From the NCBI RefSeq assembly GCF_029714945.1, contig NZ_CP121634.1, positions 2,253,001 to 2,317,000 of the forward strand: 64,000 nt of DNA. Direction: 5' to 3'. Below are positions 32,418 through 42,501 of this stretch, in pieces (positions within the stretch are counted from its first letter, which is position 1; every line of letters begins with the position of its first letter). The position numbers and the translations under genes are program-made. The notes under the pieces were generated by a model. The model did no database searches, had not been told where the DNA came from, and was given only the letters and a program-made list of their open reading frames with translations. Origin of the DNA: Bradyrhizobium sp. CIAT3101 (lineage in GTDB: Bacteria; Pseudomonadota; Alphaproteobacteria; Rhizobiales; Xanthobacteraceae).

Positions 32418-35090
32418 GTGCTGCGAAAACTTTCCACCTACCGACAGAAACGCGACTTTGAAAAGACGCCAGAACCCTCGGGAAAGACGGCAGTCGCGCC
32501 GTCGAAGCAGCGTCGTTTCGTGATCCAGAAACATGACGCCACCCGGCTACATTACGACTTCCGCCTCGAATTCGACGGCGTCTTCAAGTCCTGGGCGGTC
32601 ACGAAGGGGCCATCGCTCAATCCGCACGACAAGCGGCTGGCTGTCGAGGTCGAGGACCATCCGCTGGACTATGGCGATTTCGAAGGGACCATTCCCGAAG
32701 GCCAATATGGCGGCGGCACGGTCATGCTGTGGGACCGCGGCACCTGGGAATCCGATGATCCCCAGGCCGGTTTCAAGAAGGGCGATCTCAAGTTCACGCT
32801 TCACGGCGACAAGCTGCACGGCAGCTGGGTGCTGGTGCGGATGCGGCATGATCGCGACGGCGGCAAGCGCACCAACTGGCTGCTGATCAAGCATCGCGAC
32901 GAATATGCCAGCGAGGATGAGGATATTCTCAGCGAGGACAAGTCCGTTGCCTCTGGGCGTGCCATGGATCAGATCGCCGGCGGCAAGGGGCGTGCGCCGA
33001 AGCCCTTCATGCTGGCGAAGGGCAGAGGCAAGGCAGATGCCGTTTGGCAGTCGAACCGCGCCGAGGAGACGAAGGGGCGTACGGTCAAGGCTGCACCCCG
33101 CGCGGCGTTGAAGGCCGGAACGGTCCTCAAAACCAAGGGCGCGAAGAAGAAGGCTACGACGGCAACGAATGCCAGTCGGGTCTCTGAGATGCCGGACTTC
33201 GTCGCGCCACAGCTCTGTACGCCGGTCGAGCGTCCCCCGTCAGGCGATCGCTGGTGCCACGAGATCAAGTTCGACGGTTATCGCATGCAGCTCCGGGTCG
33301 AGAGCGGCAAGGCGACGCTGAAGACGCGGACGGGGCTCGACTGGACCGACAAGTTCGCCGCGATCGCGCAAGAGGCCGGCGCGCTGCCGGACGCCATGAT
33401 CGATGGTGAGATCGTCGCGCTGGATCAAAGCGGCGCCCCAAATTTTTCGTCGCTGCAGGCCGCATTGTCCGACGGTAAGACCGAGGACCTGATCTTCTTT
33501 GCCTTCGATCTCTTGTTTGCCGAGGGCCTCGACTATCGCCGCTTGCCGCTCGGCGAGCGCAAGGCGCGGCTCAGGGAAATTCTGGCGGCACGCAAGCGCA
33601 AATCGAACCAGATCCGCTACGTCGAACATTTCGAGAGCGATGGCGACACGGTGCTGCAATCGGCCCTAAAGCTCGAGCTGGAAGGCATCGTCTCGAAGAA
33701 GCTCGATGCACCCTACCGCTCGGGGCGCACAGAAGGCTGGACCAAGACAAAGTCCCGCGCCGGTCAGGAGGTCGTGATCGGCGGCTGGAAGACGACGGCC
33801 GGGAAATTCCGCTCGCTGATGGCCGGCGTCTATCGCGGCGATCATCTCGCCTATGTCGGCATCGTCGGCACCGGTTTTGGCGCCGACAAGGTCAAGCGTA
33901 TCATGCCGTTTCTGAAAGAGGCGGCGTCGAACGAAAGCCCGTTCGGCGGCAAGAATGCGCCGAAGAAGACGCGCGACGTGCACTGGGTCAGGCCCGAACT
34001 GGTGGCTGAGATCGAATTCGCCGGGTTCACTGCCGACGGCAATATCCGTCAGGCCGCCTTCAAGGGGCTGCGGCAGGACAAGCCGGCCGCGGAGGTTGAG
34101 GCGGAAACGCCTGCGGATACCGAGCTTGCCAAGCCCTCCGCCAGGAAGCGCGTTGCGGCGAAGCCTGCCAAAGCGAAGAGTACCGCCGAGGTGATGGGCG
34201 TCGTCATCTCGAAGCCCGACAAGGAGCTGTGGCCGGACGGCGGCGACGGCGAGGGGGTCACCAAGCTCGATCTCGCGCGCTATTTCGAAGCGGTCGGCGC
34301 CTGGATGATCGCGCATATCGAGGGGCGGCCATGCTCGATCTTGCGTGCCCCCGACGGCATCAATGGCGAAAAATTCTTCCAGCGCCATGCCATGCAGGGG
34401 ACGTCGAGCCTGCTGGAACTCGCAAAGGTGTCCGGTGATCGCAAACCGTATTTGCAGATCGATCGCGTCGAGGGGCTTGCCGCGGTCGCGCAGATCGGCG
34501 GCGTCGAGCTGCATCCCTGGAATTGCGCGCCGGACGCCTATGACACGCCGGGCCGCCTGGTGTTCGACCTCGACCCCGCGCCTGACGTCAAATTTGCCGA
34601 TGTCGTCGAAGCGGCAAAGGAGATGCGGCAGCGGCTCACCGATGTCGGCATGGAGAGCTTTTGCAAGACCACCGGTGGCAAGGGCCTGCACGTGGTGGTG
34701 CCGCTCCTCCATGGCGCGCGCGACAAGGTGAGCTGGAAGGAAGCCAAGGCGTTTGCGCAAGGCGTCTGCCAGTGGATGGCCGATGACGATCCCGAGCGCT
34801 ATCTGCTCAACATGTCGAAGAAGCTCCGCAACGGAAAGATCTTTCTCGACTATCTGCGCAACGATCGCCTGTCGACGGCGGTGGCGCCGCTATCGCCGCG
34901 TGCACGCCATGGCGCGACCGTGTCGATGCCGGTCACGTGGCCGCAGGTGAAGGGCGATCTCGATCCGAAGAAATACACGGTGCGGACCGTGCCCGGCCTG
35001 CTGGCGCGGTCGAAGGCATGGGATGGCTATGACGATGCGGCCGCGTCGATCAAGACGGCGGCGAAGAAGCTTGCGGTGAAAGTGAAGTAG
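32418..35090 (+). CDS. ligD: NHEJ DNA ligase D (multidomain)
   Basis: 890 residues with domains in the order phosphoesterase (about 30-170; [25 protein letters not shown]), ATP-dependent ligase (about 260-560; the adenylated lysine is K284 in [10 protein letters not shown]), then primase-polymerase (about 600-885; [22 protein letters not shown] with the metal Asp pair, [13 protein letters not shown]). It processes, fills and seals Ku-bound ends. The linker near 210-260 and another near 560-600 are Lys/Ala-rich. GTG start. Divergent from ku. Confidence 0.97.
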   Translation: MLRKLSTYRQKRDFEKTPEPSGKTAVAPSKQRRFVIQKHDATRLHYDFRLEFDGVFKSWAVTKGPSLNPHDKRLAVEVEDHPLDYGDFEGTIPEGQYGGGTVMLWDRGTWESDDPQAGFKKGDLKFTLHGDKLHGSWVLVRMRHDRDGGKRTNWLLIKHRDEYASEDEDILSEDKSVASGRAMDQIAGGKGRAPKPFMLAKGRGKADAVWQSNRAEETKGRTVKAAPRAALKAGTVLKTKGAKKKATTATNASRVSEMPDFVAPQLCTPVERPPSGDRWCHEIKFDGYRMQLRVESGKATLKTRTGLDWTDKFAAIAQEAGALPDAMIDGEIVALDQSGAPNFSSLQAALSDGKTEDLIFFAFDLLFAEGLDYRRLPLGERKARLREILAARKRKSNQIRYVEHFESDGDTVLQSALKLELEGIVSKKLDAPYRSGRTEGWTKTKSRAGQEVVIGGWKTTAGKFRSLMAGVYRGDHLAYVGIVGTGFGADKVKRIMPFLKEAASNESPFGGKNAPKKTRDVHWVRPELVAEIEFAGFTADGNIRQAAFKGLRQDKPAAEVEAETPADTELAKPSARKRVAAKPAKAKSTAEVMGVVISKPDKELWPDGGDGEGVTKLDLARYFEAVGAWMIAHIEGRPCSILRAPDGINGEKFFQRHAMQGTSSLLELAKVSGDRKPYLQIDRVEGLAAVAQIGGVELHPWNCAPDAYDTPGRLVFDLDPAPDVKFADVVEAAKEMRQRLTDVGMESFCKTTGGKGLHVVVPLLHGARDKVSWKEAKAFAQGVCQWMADDDPERYLLNMSKKLRNGKIFLDYLRNDRLSTAVAPLSPRARHGATVSMPVTWPQVKGDLDPKKYTVRTVPGLLARSKAWDGYDDAAASIKTAAKKLAVKVK

Positions 35091-35113
35091 GTTCGCGCCA
35101 CGAGCGCGGTTCT

Positions 35114-35205
35114 CGTAGGGTGGGCAAAGCGAAGCGTGCCCACGATATTTTTGCCGTCGAGCGTGAAGGTGGGCACGGCGCAAGTGCGCCTTTGCCCACC
35201 CTACG
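35114..35205. repeat. inverted repeat after ligD
   Basis: Arms at 35114-35143 and 35169-35205 begin/end with CGTAGGGTGGGCAAAG and its complement, and pair over most of their length with a short bulge. It belongs to a second class of Bradyrhizobium intergenic palindromes, distinct from the one after kdpE. It lies between the ligD stop and the stop of the DUF3309-type peptide, again between convergent genes. Confidence 0.8.
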
Positions 35206-35214
35206 AAGTCTCGG

Positions 35215-35379
35215 CTAGATCCGCCCCAGCAATAGCAAGATCAGCAGGATGACGATGACGAGTCCGAGGCCGCCGCCGCCGTAATAGCCGGTGCCGTAGA
35301 ACGGCCCGCCGCCGATGCCGCTAAAGCCGCCGAGCAGCGCGATAACCAAGATGATCAGAATGATCGTACCGATAGACAT
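35215..35379 (-). CDS. DUF3309-type small membrane protein
   Basis: 54 residues: MSIGTIILIILVIALLGG, then a Gly/Tyr-rich middle (FYGTGYYGGGGLG) and a second hydrophobic stretch ending LLLLGRI. This two-helix plan with GYY and a GRI end is that of DUF3309 peptides, of unknown function and common in proteobacteria. GGAGGAG lies six bases before the ATG. A GGAAC-N16-AGTT signature sits about 60 bases upstream. Confidence 0.85.
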   Translation of the reverse strand: MSIGTIILIILVIALLGGFSGIGGGPFYGTGYYGGGGLGLVIVILLILLLLGRI

Positions 35380-35439
35380 GCTAATCTCCTCCAGCCCTTT
35401 GTTGAAAGGGTCGTTGCACCTGTCCCGTTGTGCGAGGGC

Positions 35440-35464
35440 AACTTGCCGCAGGTTTTAAAGTTCC
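35440..35464 (-). promoter_or_regulatory. candidate EcfG-type promoter of the DUF3309 gene
   Basis: Minus-strand GGAAC (35464-35460), 16 bases, then AGTT (35443-35440); the -10 differs from the CGTT consensus by one base. Placed about 60 bases upstream of the ATG. Small DUF3309-like peptides being stress-induced is plausible but not shown here. Confidence 0.4.
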
Positions 35465-35559
35465 GGATTTGAAACGGGTCGACAGGTCCCGACTTGCATG
35501 GAACCTTTGACCGTCCGGCCGACATGACTATGTGAGAACAGTCAGCACAGGGCAGGGCC

Positions 35560-35877
35560 ATGTCAGCACCGCTTGTCGTCTCCATTCCGCATCGTCTGGG
35601 CCGCGAGGAAGCCGTGCGCCGGCTCAAGACCGGGCTCGGCCGCGCCGCGGCGAGCATTCCCGTGATGCAGGTCGAAGAGGAGCGCTGGAGCGGCGATAGC
35701 ATGAATTTCCGCATCCGCGCGCTCGGGCAGATCGCGAGCGGCCAGGTCGACGTTGCCGACGACCACGTCAAGGTTCAGGTGGTGTTGCCGTGGCTGTTGC
35801 AGCGCTTTGCCGAGATGGCGCAGGCGACCATCCGAAAGCGCGGACAATTGCTGCTGACCAAGGACGAGGGGAAATAG
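35560..35877 (+). CDS. polyhydroxyalkanoic acid system family protein
   Basis: 105 residues starting with VVSIPHRLGREEAVRRLKTGL, typical of the PHA-granule-region protein family (PF09650/TIGR02610). The middle FRIRALGQIASGQVDVADDHVKVQVVLPWLL is the usual conserved part. These proteins are linked by gene context to polyhydroxyalkanoate storage, though their activity is unclear. The gene ends three bases before the treY stop on the other strand. A TTGACC/TATGTG pair with a 16-base spacer lies upstream (about 35510-35537). Confidence 0.85.
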   Translation: MSAPLVVSIPHRLGREEAVRRLKTGLGRAAASIPVMQVEEERWSGDSMNFRIRALGQIASGQVDVADDHVKVQVVLPWLLQRFAEMAQATIRKRGQLLLTKDEGK

Positions 35878-35880
35878 GCG

Positions 35881-38667
35881 TCAGGCGCGCGCGGGTTTCC
35901 GCGCGTGCCTGATGGCGCTTGCCGCGCGGCCCGCGATGACCGCCGCGGGAAGATCGCGGAAAGCTTGCGCGAGCGGCCATTCGTTGCCCGCAAAACCGGG
36001 CGCGGTGTAGCCGCTGATGTCGACGGTCGCGTCAAGACCCTCCAGCGTGGGCCACTCCCGCCCCGCTTGCGTGAAGGGCGCAAATTGCCGGCCGACCACG
36101 ACGATCGCCGCAGCGCGGCCACGGGTGCGGGCAAACGCGATGACATGGTCCGCGTGTGTGCCGCGGACGTCGAGCGGCCGATAATCTCCCTGGGCGAAGA
36201 CGTCGGCGAGCGCGTTGCGCAGCTTGAGCAGGTGCCGCGTCCAGGCCAGCTTGAGCTGCCCGTCCGGCCAGGTCTTGATCAGACCACCCCAGTCCGGCGT
36301 TTCCATCGACGCCAGCGCCATTTGGCGCGAAGCAAAATCCACCGGGCGGCGGTTGTCCGGGTCGACCAGCGACAGGTCCCAGTATTCGGTGCCCTGATAG
36401 AAATCGGGCACGCCCGGCAGCGTCGCCTTCAGCGTCAGCTGGCTCAGCGAGTTCAGCGCCCCGAGCAACGCGACGCGGCGGGCGAGGGTCCGGAGCGCCT
36501 CCAGGAATTCACCGGACAGCGCAGGATCCAGGATCTTCTCGATGAAGCCCTTTACGCCGTCCTCATAGGTTTCATGCGGATTGAGCCAACTCGTCTCTTC
36601 CTTGCCCTCGCGCGCCGCCTTCAACGCATAGGCCTGGATGCGCGCGACGAAGCCGGCATCGGCCGGCCCTTGGAGCGGCCACGCGCCGAGAAGGGTCTGG
36701 TAGAGCATGTACTCGAAGGTTGCCGAGGGGGCGCGCAGATTGCCGTGCAGCGCAAGGTGCGGCGCGTTCAGCACCTTCCACCGCGCCACTGCGCTGGTCC
36801 ATTCGCCGGGAATTTCGCTTAAGCCCGCGATCCGCGCACGTGCATCCTCGCCGCGCTTGGTGTCGTGGGTGGCCGTTGCCGTCATCCCTTGCGGCCATTC
36901 CCTGGCGCGGGCCCGCATCGCCTCGTGGAAGGCGGGAATGGTGAGGCCTTGGCTGGCGGGATCGCCACCGACCTCGTTCAATGCCAGCAGCCGGTGGAAT
37001 TGATAGAACGCCGTGTCCTCCAGCGATTTCGCCATCATCGGCCCGGTGAACTGCTGCACCTTCAGCGCGAAGCGGCGCACGCGTGGGGCGCTGTGCGGCG
37101 GGCGGCCTGGCTTGAGCAGATCCATCGTCAGCGCATCGCGCAAGAAGTCGAAAATGCCGTCGTCGGCGGCGAACCATTCGGCGCGGGCGCGCTCGATGGT
37201 GTCGTCGATCAGCTTTCGGTCGAGCGCAGTCGGGCCGCTATGCGTCAGGTATGTGCGATAGACCGGGAAGTGCAGCACGTACAGTTCCAGTGCCTGCCGC
37301 AGGCTGTCGGCGGAGAAGTCGCGGGTCGAGTAATGCCCGTTGGCGATACGCGCGAGCAGCCGCGTCAGCACGGTGAATTCGCTGGTCAGCAGCGTCTCCA
37401 GCACGCGCCTTTTGGCGTCCTTGACGTAGGGCGCGAGCCGCGGCGACCGGTTGCTGATCTGCCGCCAGGTCTCGTCCAGCGCCTCCAACCCTTTGGCGTC
37501 GATCAGCACCTGGGTGATGGCGTTCATCCATTCGTAGCCGGTGGTGCCCTGAACGCCGGCGAAGTGCGGCAGCTTTTCGTGCTCGCACAGGATCTTTTCG
37601 ATCACCGTGTAGAACGGCTTCGTTGCGCCTTGCGCGTCGCGCACCAGCCGCCGCAACCGCTGACAATATTGCGCGGGATCGCGCAGGCCGTCGATGTGAT
37701 CGAGGCGGATGCCCTGCAGCTTGCCCTCGGCGACGATTTGCTTCACCAGCCGGTGCGTGGCGGCAAACGTGCTCGGATCCTCGACGCGCAGACCTGCGAG
37801 CCCGTTGACGTCGAAGAAGCGGCGATAGTTGATGTCGCTGGAGGCAAGCCGCCAGTGGCCGAGCTTGTAGTGCTGCCGCTCCAGCAGATGATGCAGCGCC
37901 AGCGTCTGCGCCGGGCGATCCTTGGCGGCGCGATAGGCGGCGAGGCCATGGGTGATGATGTCGGCGCTGCCTGCGATCTCCTTCAGCTCGGCCTTGAAGC
38001 CGGGTGCCTCCTTGCGGTTCGGCCGGCGCAGGCCCGTGTAGCGGGCGGCAAGTGAAAGCAGGCGTTTGCCGGCGACGGTATCGGCGGCGTCCGCTTCCTT
38101 CACGATCACGCGCAGCATTTCGCCATAGCGCTCCGGCGCGATCGGAAGGCGATGTTCGAAGTACCAGGCCGAAAAACTGCCTTCGTCCGCGTCGTAGCGC
38201 AGCTCGATCTCGCCGCGCTCGAGCGCTTCGCCATAGGGCGAGCCGAGGATCGGCAGCAGCACGCCGCCGCGGGCGCGGTGCGGCAGCAGGTCCCAGTCGA
38301 TATCGAAGGCGACCGCGTGCGGTGAGGTCTGGCCCCATTCCAGCACGTCGAGCCACCAGGGATTGTCGGCAAAGTGTACGCCAACATGGTTCGGCACGAA
38401 GTCGATGATGAGGCCGAGATCGTTCTCTCTAAGCGCTTCGCTCAGCCGCGCAAAGCCGGCCTCGCCGCCAAGCTCTGGATTGAACTGGCTGTGATCGACG
38501 GTGTCGTAGCCGTGGGTCGAGCCCTTGCGCGCCTTCATCACCGGCGAGGCGTAGAGATGCGTGACCCCCAGCGCCTTCAGATAAGGCACCACCGCGGCGG
38601 CTTTGTCGAAGTCGAAATCCGCGGTGAGCTGAAGCCGGTAAGTCGCGAGAGGAATCGCGGAAGGCAT
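35881..38667 (-). CDS. treY: malto-oligosyltrehalose synthase
   Basis: 928 residues, GH13. It rearranges the reducing-end glucose of maltodextrins into a terminal trehalosyl unit, which TreZ then releases. It begins MPSAIPLATYRLQL, with LYASPVMKARKGSTHGYD and the family-typical FVPNHVGVHFADNPWWLDVLEWG. GIRLDHIDGLRDP carries the nucleophile Asp. GGAGG is five bases before the ATG, which lies one base after the treZ stop. Last gene of the six-gene operon. Confidence 0.96.
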   Translation of the reverse strand: MPSAIPLATYRLQLTADFDFDKAAAVVPYLKALGVTHLYASPVMKARKGSTHGYDTVDHSQFNPELGGEAGFARLSEALRENDLGLIIDFVPNHVGVHFADNPWWLDVLEWGQTSPHAVAFDIDWDLLPHRARGGVLLPILGSPYGEALERGEIELRYDADEGSFSAWYFEHRLPIAPERYGEMLRVIVKEADAADTVAGKRLLSLAARYTGLRRPNRKEAPGFKAELKEIAGSADIITHGLAAYRAAKDRPAQTLALHHLLERQHYKLGHWRLASSDINYRRFFDVNGLAGLRVEDPSTFAATHRLVKQIVAEGKLQGIRLDHIDGLRDPAQYCQRLRRLVRDAQGATKPFYTVIEKILCEHEKLPHFAGVQGTTGYEWMNAITQVLIDAKGLEALDETWRQISNRSPRLAPYVKDAKRRVLETLLTSEFTVLTRLLARIANGHYSTRDFSADSLRQALELYVLHFPVYRTYLTHSGPTALDRKLIDDTIERARAEWFAADDGIFDFLRDALTMDLLKPGRPPHSAPRVRRFALKVQQFTGPMMAKSLEDTAFYQFHRLLALNEVGGDPASQGLTIPAFHEAMRARAREWPQGMTATATHDTKRGEDARARIAGLSEIPGEWTSAVARWKVLNAPHLALHGNLRAPSATFEYMLYQTLLGAWPLQGPADAGFVARIQAYALKAAREGKEETSWLNPHETYEDGVKGFIEKILDPALSGEFLEALRTLARRVALLGALNSLSQLTLKATLPGVPDFYQGTEYWDLSLVDPDNRRPVDFASRQMALASMETPDWGGLIKTWPDGQLKLAWTRHLLKLRNALADVFAQGDYRPLDVRGTHADHVIAFARTRGRAAAIVVVGRQFAPFTQAGREWPTLEGLDATVDISGYTAPGFAGNEWPLAQAFRDLPAAVIAGRAASAIRHARKPARA

Positions 38668-38668
38668 A

Positions 38669-40423
38669 TCAACCTCCGAGATGCCAGAGCACCGACCACG
38701 GCGTGAGCCGATTGTCACTTGCGGTGCCCCAGAGCGGCGCGCCTGCATGTCCGTTGGAATAAATGATGTCCTTGTCCGACAGATTGGCCGTCAGGCGCAG
38801 CGTCGTGCCGTCACCCATGCGCCAATGCGCGGTGAGCAGGCCATTATCGGCCGCCTCGGCATCGCCGAAGCGCGCGCCCTTCAGGCGCGGCATAATCTCC
38901 TTGCTCCGAAGCGTGAGCAGCTCACGCACCAGCGCCAGCCGCGCATCCTGCGCCGGCGTGCGGCCGGCCCAGTCGAGCACGGCCGATTGCGGCGTGGCGG
39001 GATCGAGCGGATCGGGCACCTCGTCGCCGTATTTGTCGTAGGCCCAGGCATATTCCTGCTTGCGCCCGTTGCGCACGGCGTCGGCAAGGCCGCCCTGGAA
39101 ATCGCAGAAGAACGGGAAGGGCACGGTCGAGCCCCATTCCTCGCCCTGGAACAGCATTGGCACCATCGGCGCCAGCAGCGTCACCGCGAGTGCGGCCTCG
39201 ATCTGCCGTGGCGGTGCCAGGCTTTCCAACCGGTCGCCAAGCGGGCGGTTGCCGATCTGGTCGTGGTTCTGCAGGAAGTTGACGAAGGTCGCCGGCGGCA
39301 GCTCGCCGCTGGCCTCGCCGCGTGGCTTCTTGCCCCAGAATTCCGAGATCTCGCCCTGATAGACGAAGCCCGAGGCGAGCGCGCGGGCCAGATCCATGCG
39401 CGGCGTCTGATAGTCCGCGTAATAGCCGGCGAGCTCGCCGGTCAGCATCACATGCCAGGCGTGGTGATAATCATCGTTCCACTGCGCGCGATATTTGCCG
39501 TTCGGCGGCTCCTGCGCCGCATCGAGCAGGCTGGCGCGGTTGTCGCCGTTCTCCAGCACCAGATGAATGTGCCGCCCGGTGGCCTTGGCGAGCTCGCCTA
39601 CGGCAGCGCTGAGGTCGTGCAGCATCGACTGCTCGCCGGGGATCGCCATGATGTGGTTGGCAGCGTCCAGCCTCAACCCGTCGAAACGGTAGTCGCTGAG
39701 CCAGGACAACGCATTCTCGATCGCGAACGCTCGCACCTGAGGCACGCGATAATCGATCGCGCTGCCCCAGGGCGTGTGCGCGTCGGTGAAGAAGGTCGGT
39801 GCGTAGCGGCCGAGATAATTCCCTTCGGGCCCGAAATGATTGTAGACGACGTCGAGAAACACCATCAGCCCGCGCAGATGGGCTTCGTCGATCAGCGCCT
39901 TCAGTTGTTCGGGCCGACCATAAGCGCTGTCGGGCGCATACCACAGCACGCCGTCATAGCCCCAGCCGCGGCCGCCGGCGAAATCGGCCAGCGGCATGAG
40001 TTCGAGCGCGGTGATGCCGGTCGCGACGAGATGATCGAGCTTGCCGATCATGGCGCGGTAGGTGCCATCGTTCGTGAAGGTGCCGACATGGGTCTCGAGC
40101 AGCACGGCCTCTTCCCAAGGGCGGCCGCGCCAATCCCTGGCGCGCCACGCGAAGGAATCGTGGTCGATCACTTCGCTCGCGCCGAACACGTCCTCCGGCT
40201 GGAACGCGGATGCGGGATCAGGCACGTCGATCTCGTCGTCGATCCTGAATTTGTAGGTGCTGCCGACCGGCAGGCCGGCGATCTCGGCGACATACCAGCC
40301 ATCCTGCCGGCGCTGCATGGCGTGTCGTCGGTCGAGCAGGAGATCGACCCGACGCGCGCCGGGCGCCCACAAACGAAACGAGACGCCGTCCCTGGTCGGC
40401 TTCGCCCCGAAGGATGGCCTCAT
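38669..40423 (-). CDS. treZ: malto-oligosyltrehalose trehalohydrolase
   Basis: 584 residues, GH13. It hydrolyses the trehalosyl end made by TreY, giving free trehalose. There is an N-terminal carbohydrate-binding region (RDGVSFRLWAPGARRVDLLL), then the barrel with VYNHFGPEGNYL, GLRLDAANHIM (nucleophile Asp), LVLENGDNRASL (acid/base Glu) and FLQNHDQIGNRPLG. The ATG overlaps the glgX stop by four bases (ATGA), so the pair is translationally coupled. Confidence 0.96.
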   Translation of the reverse strand: MRPSFGAKPTRDGVSFRLWAPGARRVDLLLDRRHAMQRRQDGWYVAEIAGLPVGSTYKFRIDDEIDVPDPASAFQPEDVFGASEVIDHDSFAWRARDWRGRPWEEAVLLETHVGTFTNDGTYRAMIGKLDHLVATGITALELMPLADFAGGRGWGYDGVLWYAPDSAYGRPEQLKALIDEAHLRGLMVFLDVVYNHFGPEGNYLGRYAPTFFTDAHTPWGSAIDYRVPQVRAFAIENALSWLSDYRFDGLRLDAANHIMAIPGEQSMLHDLSAAVGELAKATGRHIHLVLENGDNRASLLDAAQEPPNGKYRAQWNDDYHHAWHVMLTGELAGYYADYQTPRMDLARALASGFVYQGEISEFWGKKPRGEASGELPPATFVNFLQNHDQIGNRPLGDRLESLAPPRQIEAALAVTLLAPMVPMLFQGEEWGSTVPFPFFCDFQGGLADAVRNGRKQEYAWAYDKYGDEVPDPLDPATPQSAVLDWAGRTPAQDARLALVRELLTLRSKEIMPRLKGARFGDAEAADNGLLTAHWRMGDGTTLRLTANLSDKDIIYSNGHAGAPLWGTASDNRLTPWSVLWHLGG

Positions 40424-42498
40424 AGCGCCCCCGCGAAGGCGAGCACGGAGCGCGGCGGCGCCTTGCTGTCGCTTCCGGGCAGGAAATCAATGCTGTTCAG
40501 CTTGGCATCCGTCGTGTTCAGGATCTGCTGCCAGCTTTTGTATTCGGGCATTTTCGGCAATTTGAATGCGATCTCTTCGGGGGCGGCGTTCAGTACGATA
40601 AAGATCGCCGCGCTGCCCGGTTCCATCGGCCCCATCACATAAGAGAGAAACCGGCCATCGGGAAATGTCCAGTCGCTCTCCGTCATCTCGTCGCCCGCGG
40701 GGGTCAGCCACAGCGCGCCGTAGGAGATGCCGTCCTTGGGCCGGCCATCGAGCCAGCGATGGCTGCGCAGCTGCGAGAACTTCTGGCGGATGCCGGCGAG
40801 ATCGGCGACGAAATCGACCATGTCGTCGCCGTCCTTGCCGAGATTGTCCCAGCCGACCCAGCCGACCTCGTTGTCCTGGCAATAGGCGTTGTTGTTGCCG
40901 GACTGCGTATTGCCGACCTCGTCGCCGGCGAGGATCAGGGGAATGCCCTGCGCCAGCATCAGGCAGGCCAGCACATTCTTGCGCAGCTGCCGCCGCAGGC
41001 TGAGGATATTGGGATCGTCGGTCGGGCCTTCGACGCCGCAATTGTTGCTGTGGTTGTCGTTCGAGCCGTCGCGATTGTCCTCGCCGTTGGCCTCGTTATG
41101 CTTCTCGTTGTAGCTGAAGAGGTCGGCCAGCGTGAAACCATCATGCACGGTGATGTGGTTGATGCTGGCACGGGGGCGCCGTCCGTCATGGTTGAACAGG
41201 TCGGAGGACGCCGTCATGCGGCTGGAGATGTCGCCGATCAGGCTGCCTTCTCCGCTCCAGTAGCGGCGCATGGCGCTACGATAGCGGTCGTTCCACTCCG
41301 ACCATTGCGAGGGGAAGGCGCCGACCTGGTAGCCGCCGAGGCCGAGGTCCCATGGTTCGGCAACGAGCTTGACGGTCGCGAGCACCGGGTCCTGCCGGAT
41401 CGCGGTGAGGAACGAGATGCCGCGATCATAGCCGTTCGGCCCGCGCGCGAGCGTCGTGGCGAGGTCGAAACGGAAGCCGTCGACGTGGCAGACCTCGACC
41501 CAGTAGCGCAGTGAATCCATCACCATCTGCAGCACGCGCGGATGAGTGAGGTTGACCGACGAGCCGCAGCCGGTGAAGTCGTCGTAATAGCGCGGGTTCT
41601 CGCGATTCAGCCAGTAGTAGGAGGCATTGTCGATGCCGCGATAGCACAGCGTCGGGCCGAGATGATTGCCTTCGGCGGTATGGTTGTAGACGACGTCGAG
41701 CATCACCTCGATGCCGGCATCGTGCAGCCGCGCCACAGTGGTGCGGAAGGAATCGAGCGCGTTGTCCTGGGCATAGCGCTGCTCCGGCGCAAAGAAGGAC
41801 AGCGTATTGTAGCCCCAGTAATTGGCGAGCTTCTTCTCCACCAGCACGCGGTCGTCGACGAAGGCATGGATCGGCAGCAGCTCGACCGTGGTGACGCCGA
41901 GCTTCTTCAGATGCTCGATCATCGCCGGAGAGGACAGGCCGCCATAGGTGCCACGCAAATTCGGCGGCACGTCGTCGCGCTTCTGCGTCAGTCCCTTGAC
42001 GTGAGCCTCGTAGATGATGGTGTCTTCCCAGGGGATGTTGGGCCGGATCTCGCGGCGGCCCCAGTTGAAGGTCTCGTCGACGACGACACCCTTGGGCATG
42101 CCGCGCGCATTGTCGCGCCGATCGAACGACAGATCCTCGCGCGCCGAGCCGGTACGGTAGGCGAAATGCGCGTCACTCCAGACGAGCCGCCCCGAGAGCC
42201 GCTTGGCGTAGGGATCGAGCAGCAGCTTGTTGGCGTTGAAGCGGTGGCCGTGCTCGGGCTCGTAGGGGCCGTGCACGCGATAGCCGTAGAGCTGGCCCGG
42301 CGAAACGTCGTTGAGATAGCCGTGCCAGACGTCCTCGGTGCGCTCCGGCAGCTCGATCCGTTCGAGCTCGCGCCGGCCCTGGCTGTCGAACAGGCACAGC
42401 TCGACCTTCTGCGCGTTGGCGGAAAACAGCGCAAAATTGGTGCCGCGTCCGTCCCAGCTTGCACCGAGGCGTGCGGGCGATCCGGCAGTCAGGCGCAT
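40420..42498 (-). CDS. glgX: glycogen debranching enzyme (isoamylase type)
   Basis: 692 residues, GH13 with an N-terminal CBM48-like domain. It cleaves alpha-1,6 branches of limit glycogen, releasing maltodextrins for TreY and MalQ. Motifs are VVYNHTAEGNHLGPTLC, GFRFDLATTLARG, AEPWDLGLGGYQVGAFP and the HDGFTLADLFSYNEKHNEANG block, typical of GlgX. It starts three bases after the glgB stop. Confidence 0.96.
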   Translation of the reverse strand: MRLTAGSPARLGASWDGRGTNFALFSANAQKVELCLFDSQGRRELERIELPERTEDVWHGYLNDVSPGQLYGYRVHGPYEPEHGHRFNANKLLLDPYAKRLSGRLVWSDAHFAYRTGSAREDLSFDRRDNARGMPKGVVVDETFNWGRREIRPNIPWEDTIIYEAHVKGLTQKRDDVPPNLRGTYGGLSSPAMIEHLKKLGVTTVELLPIHAFVDDRVLVEKKLANYWGYNTLSFFAPEQRYAQDNALDSFRTTVARLHDAGIEVMLDVVYNHTAEGNHLGPTLCYRGIDNASYYWLNRENPRYYDDFTGCGSSVNLTHPRVLQMVMDSLRYWVEVCHVDGFRFDLATTLARGPNGYDRGISFLTAIRQDPVLATVKLVAEPWDLGLGGYQVGAFPSQWSEWNDRYRSAMRRYWSGEGSLIGDISSRMTASSDLFNHDGRRPRASINHITVHDGFTLADLFSYNEKHNEANGEDNRDGSNDNHSNNCGVEGPTDDPNILSLRRQLRKNVLACLMLAQGIPLILAGDEVGNTQSGNNNAYCQDNEVGWVGWDNLGKDGDDMVDFVADLAGIRQKFSQLRSHRWLDGRPKDGISYGALWLTPAGDEMTESDWTFPDGRFLSYVMGPMEPGSAAIFIVLNAAPEEIAFKLPKMPEYKSWQQILNTTDAKLNSIDFLPGSDSKAPPRSVLAFAGAL

Positions 42499-42501
42499 GT
42501 G

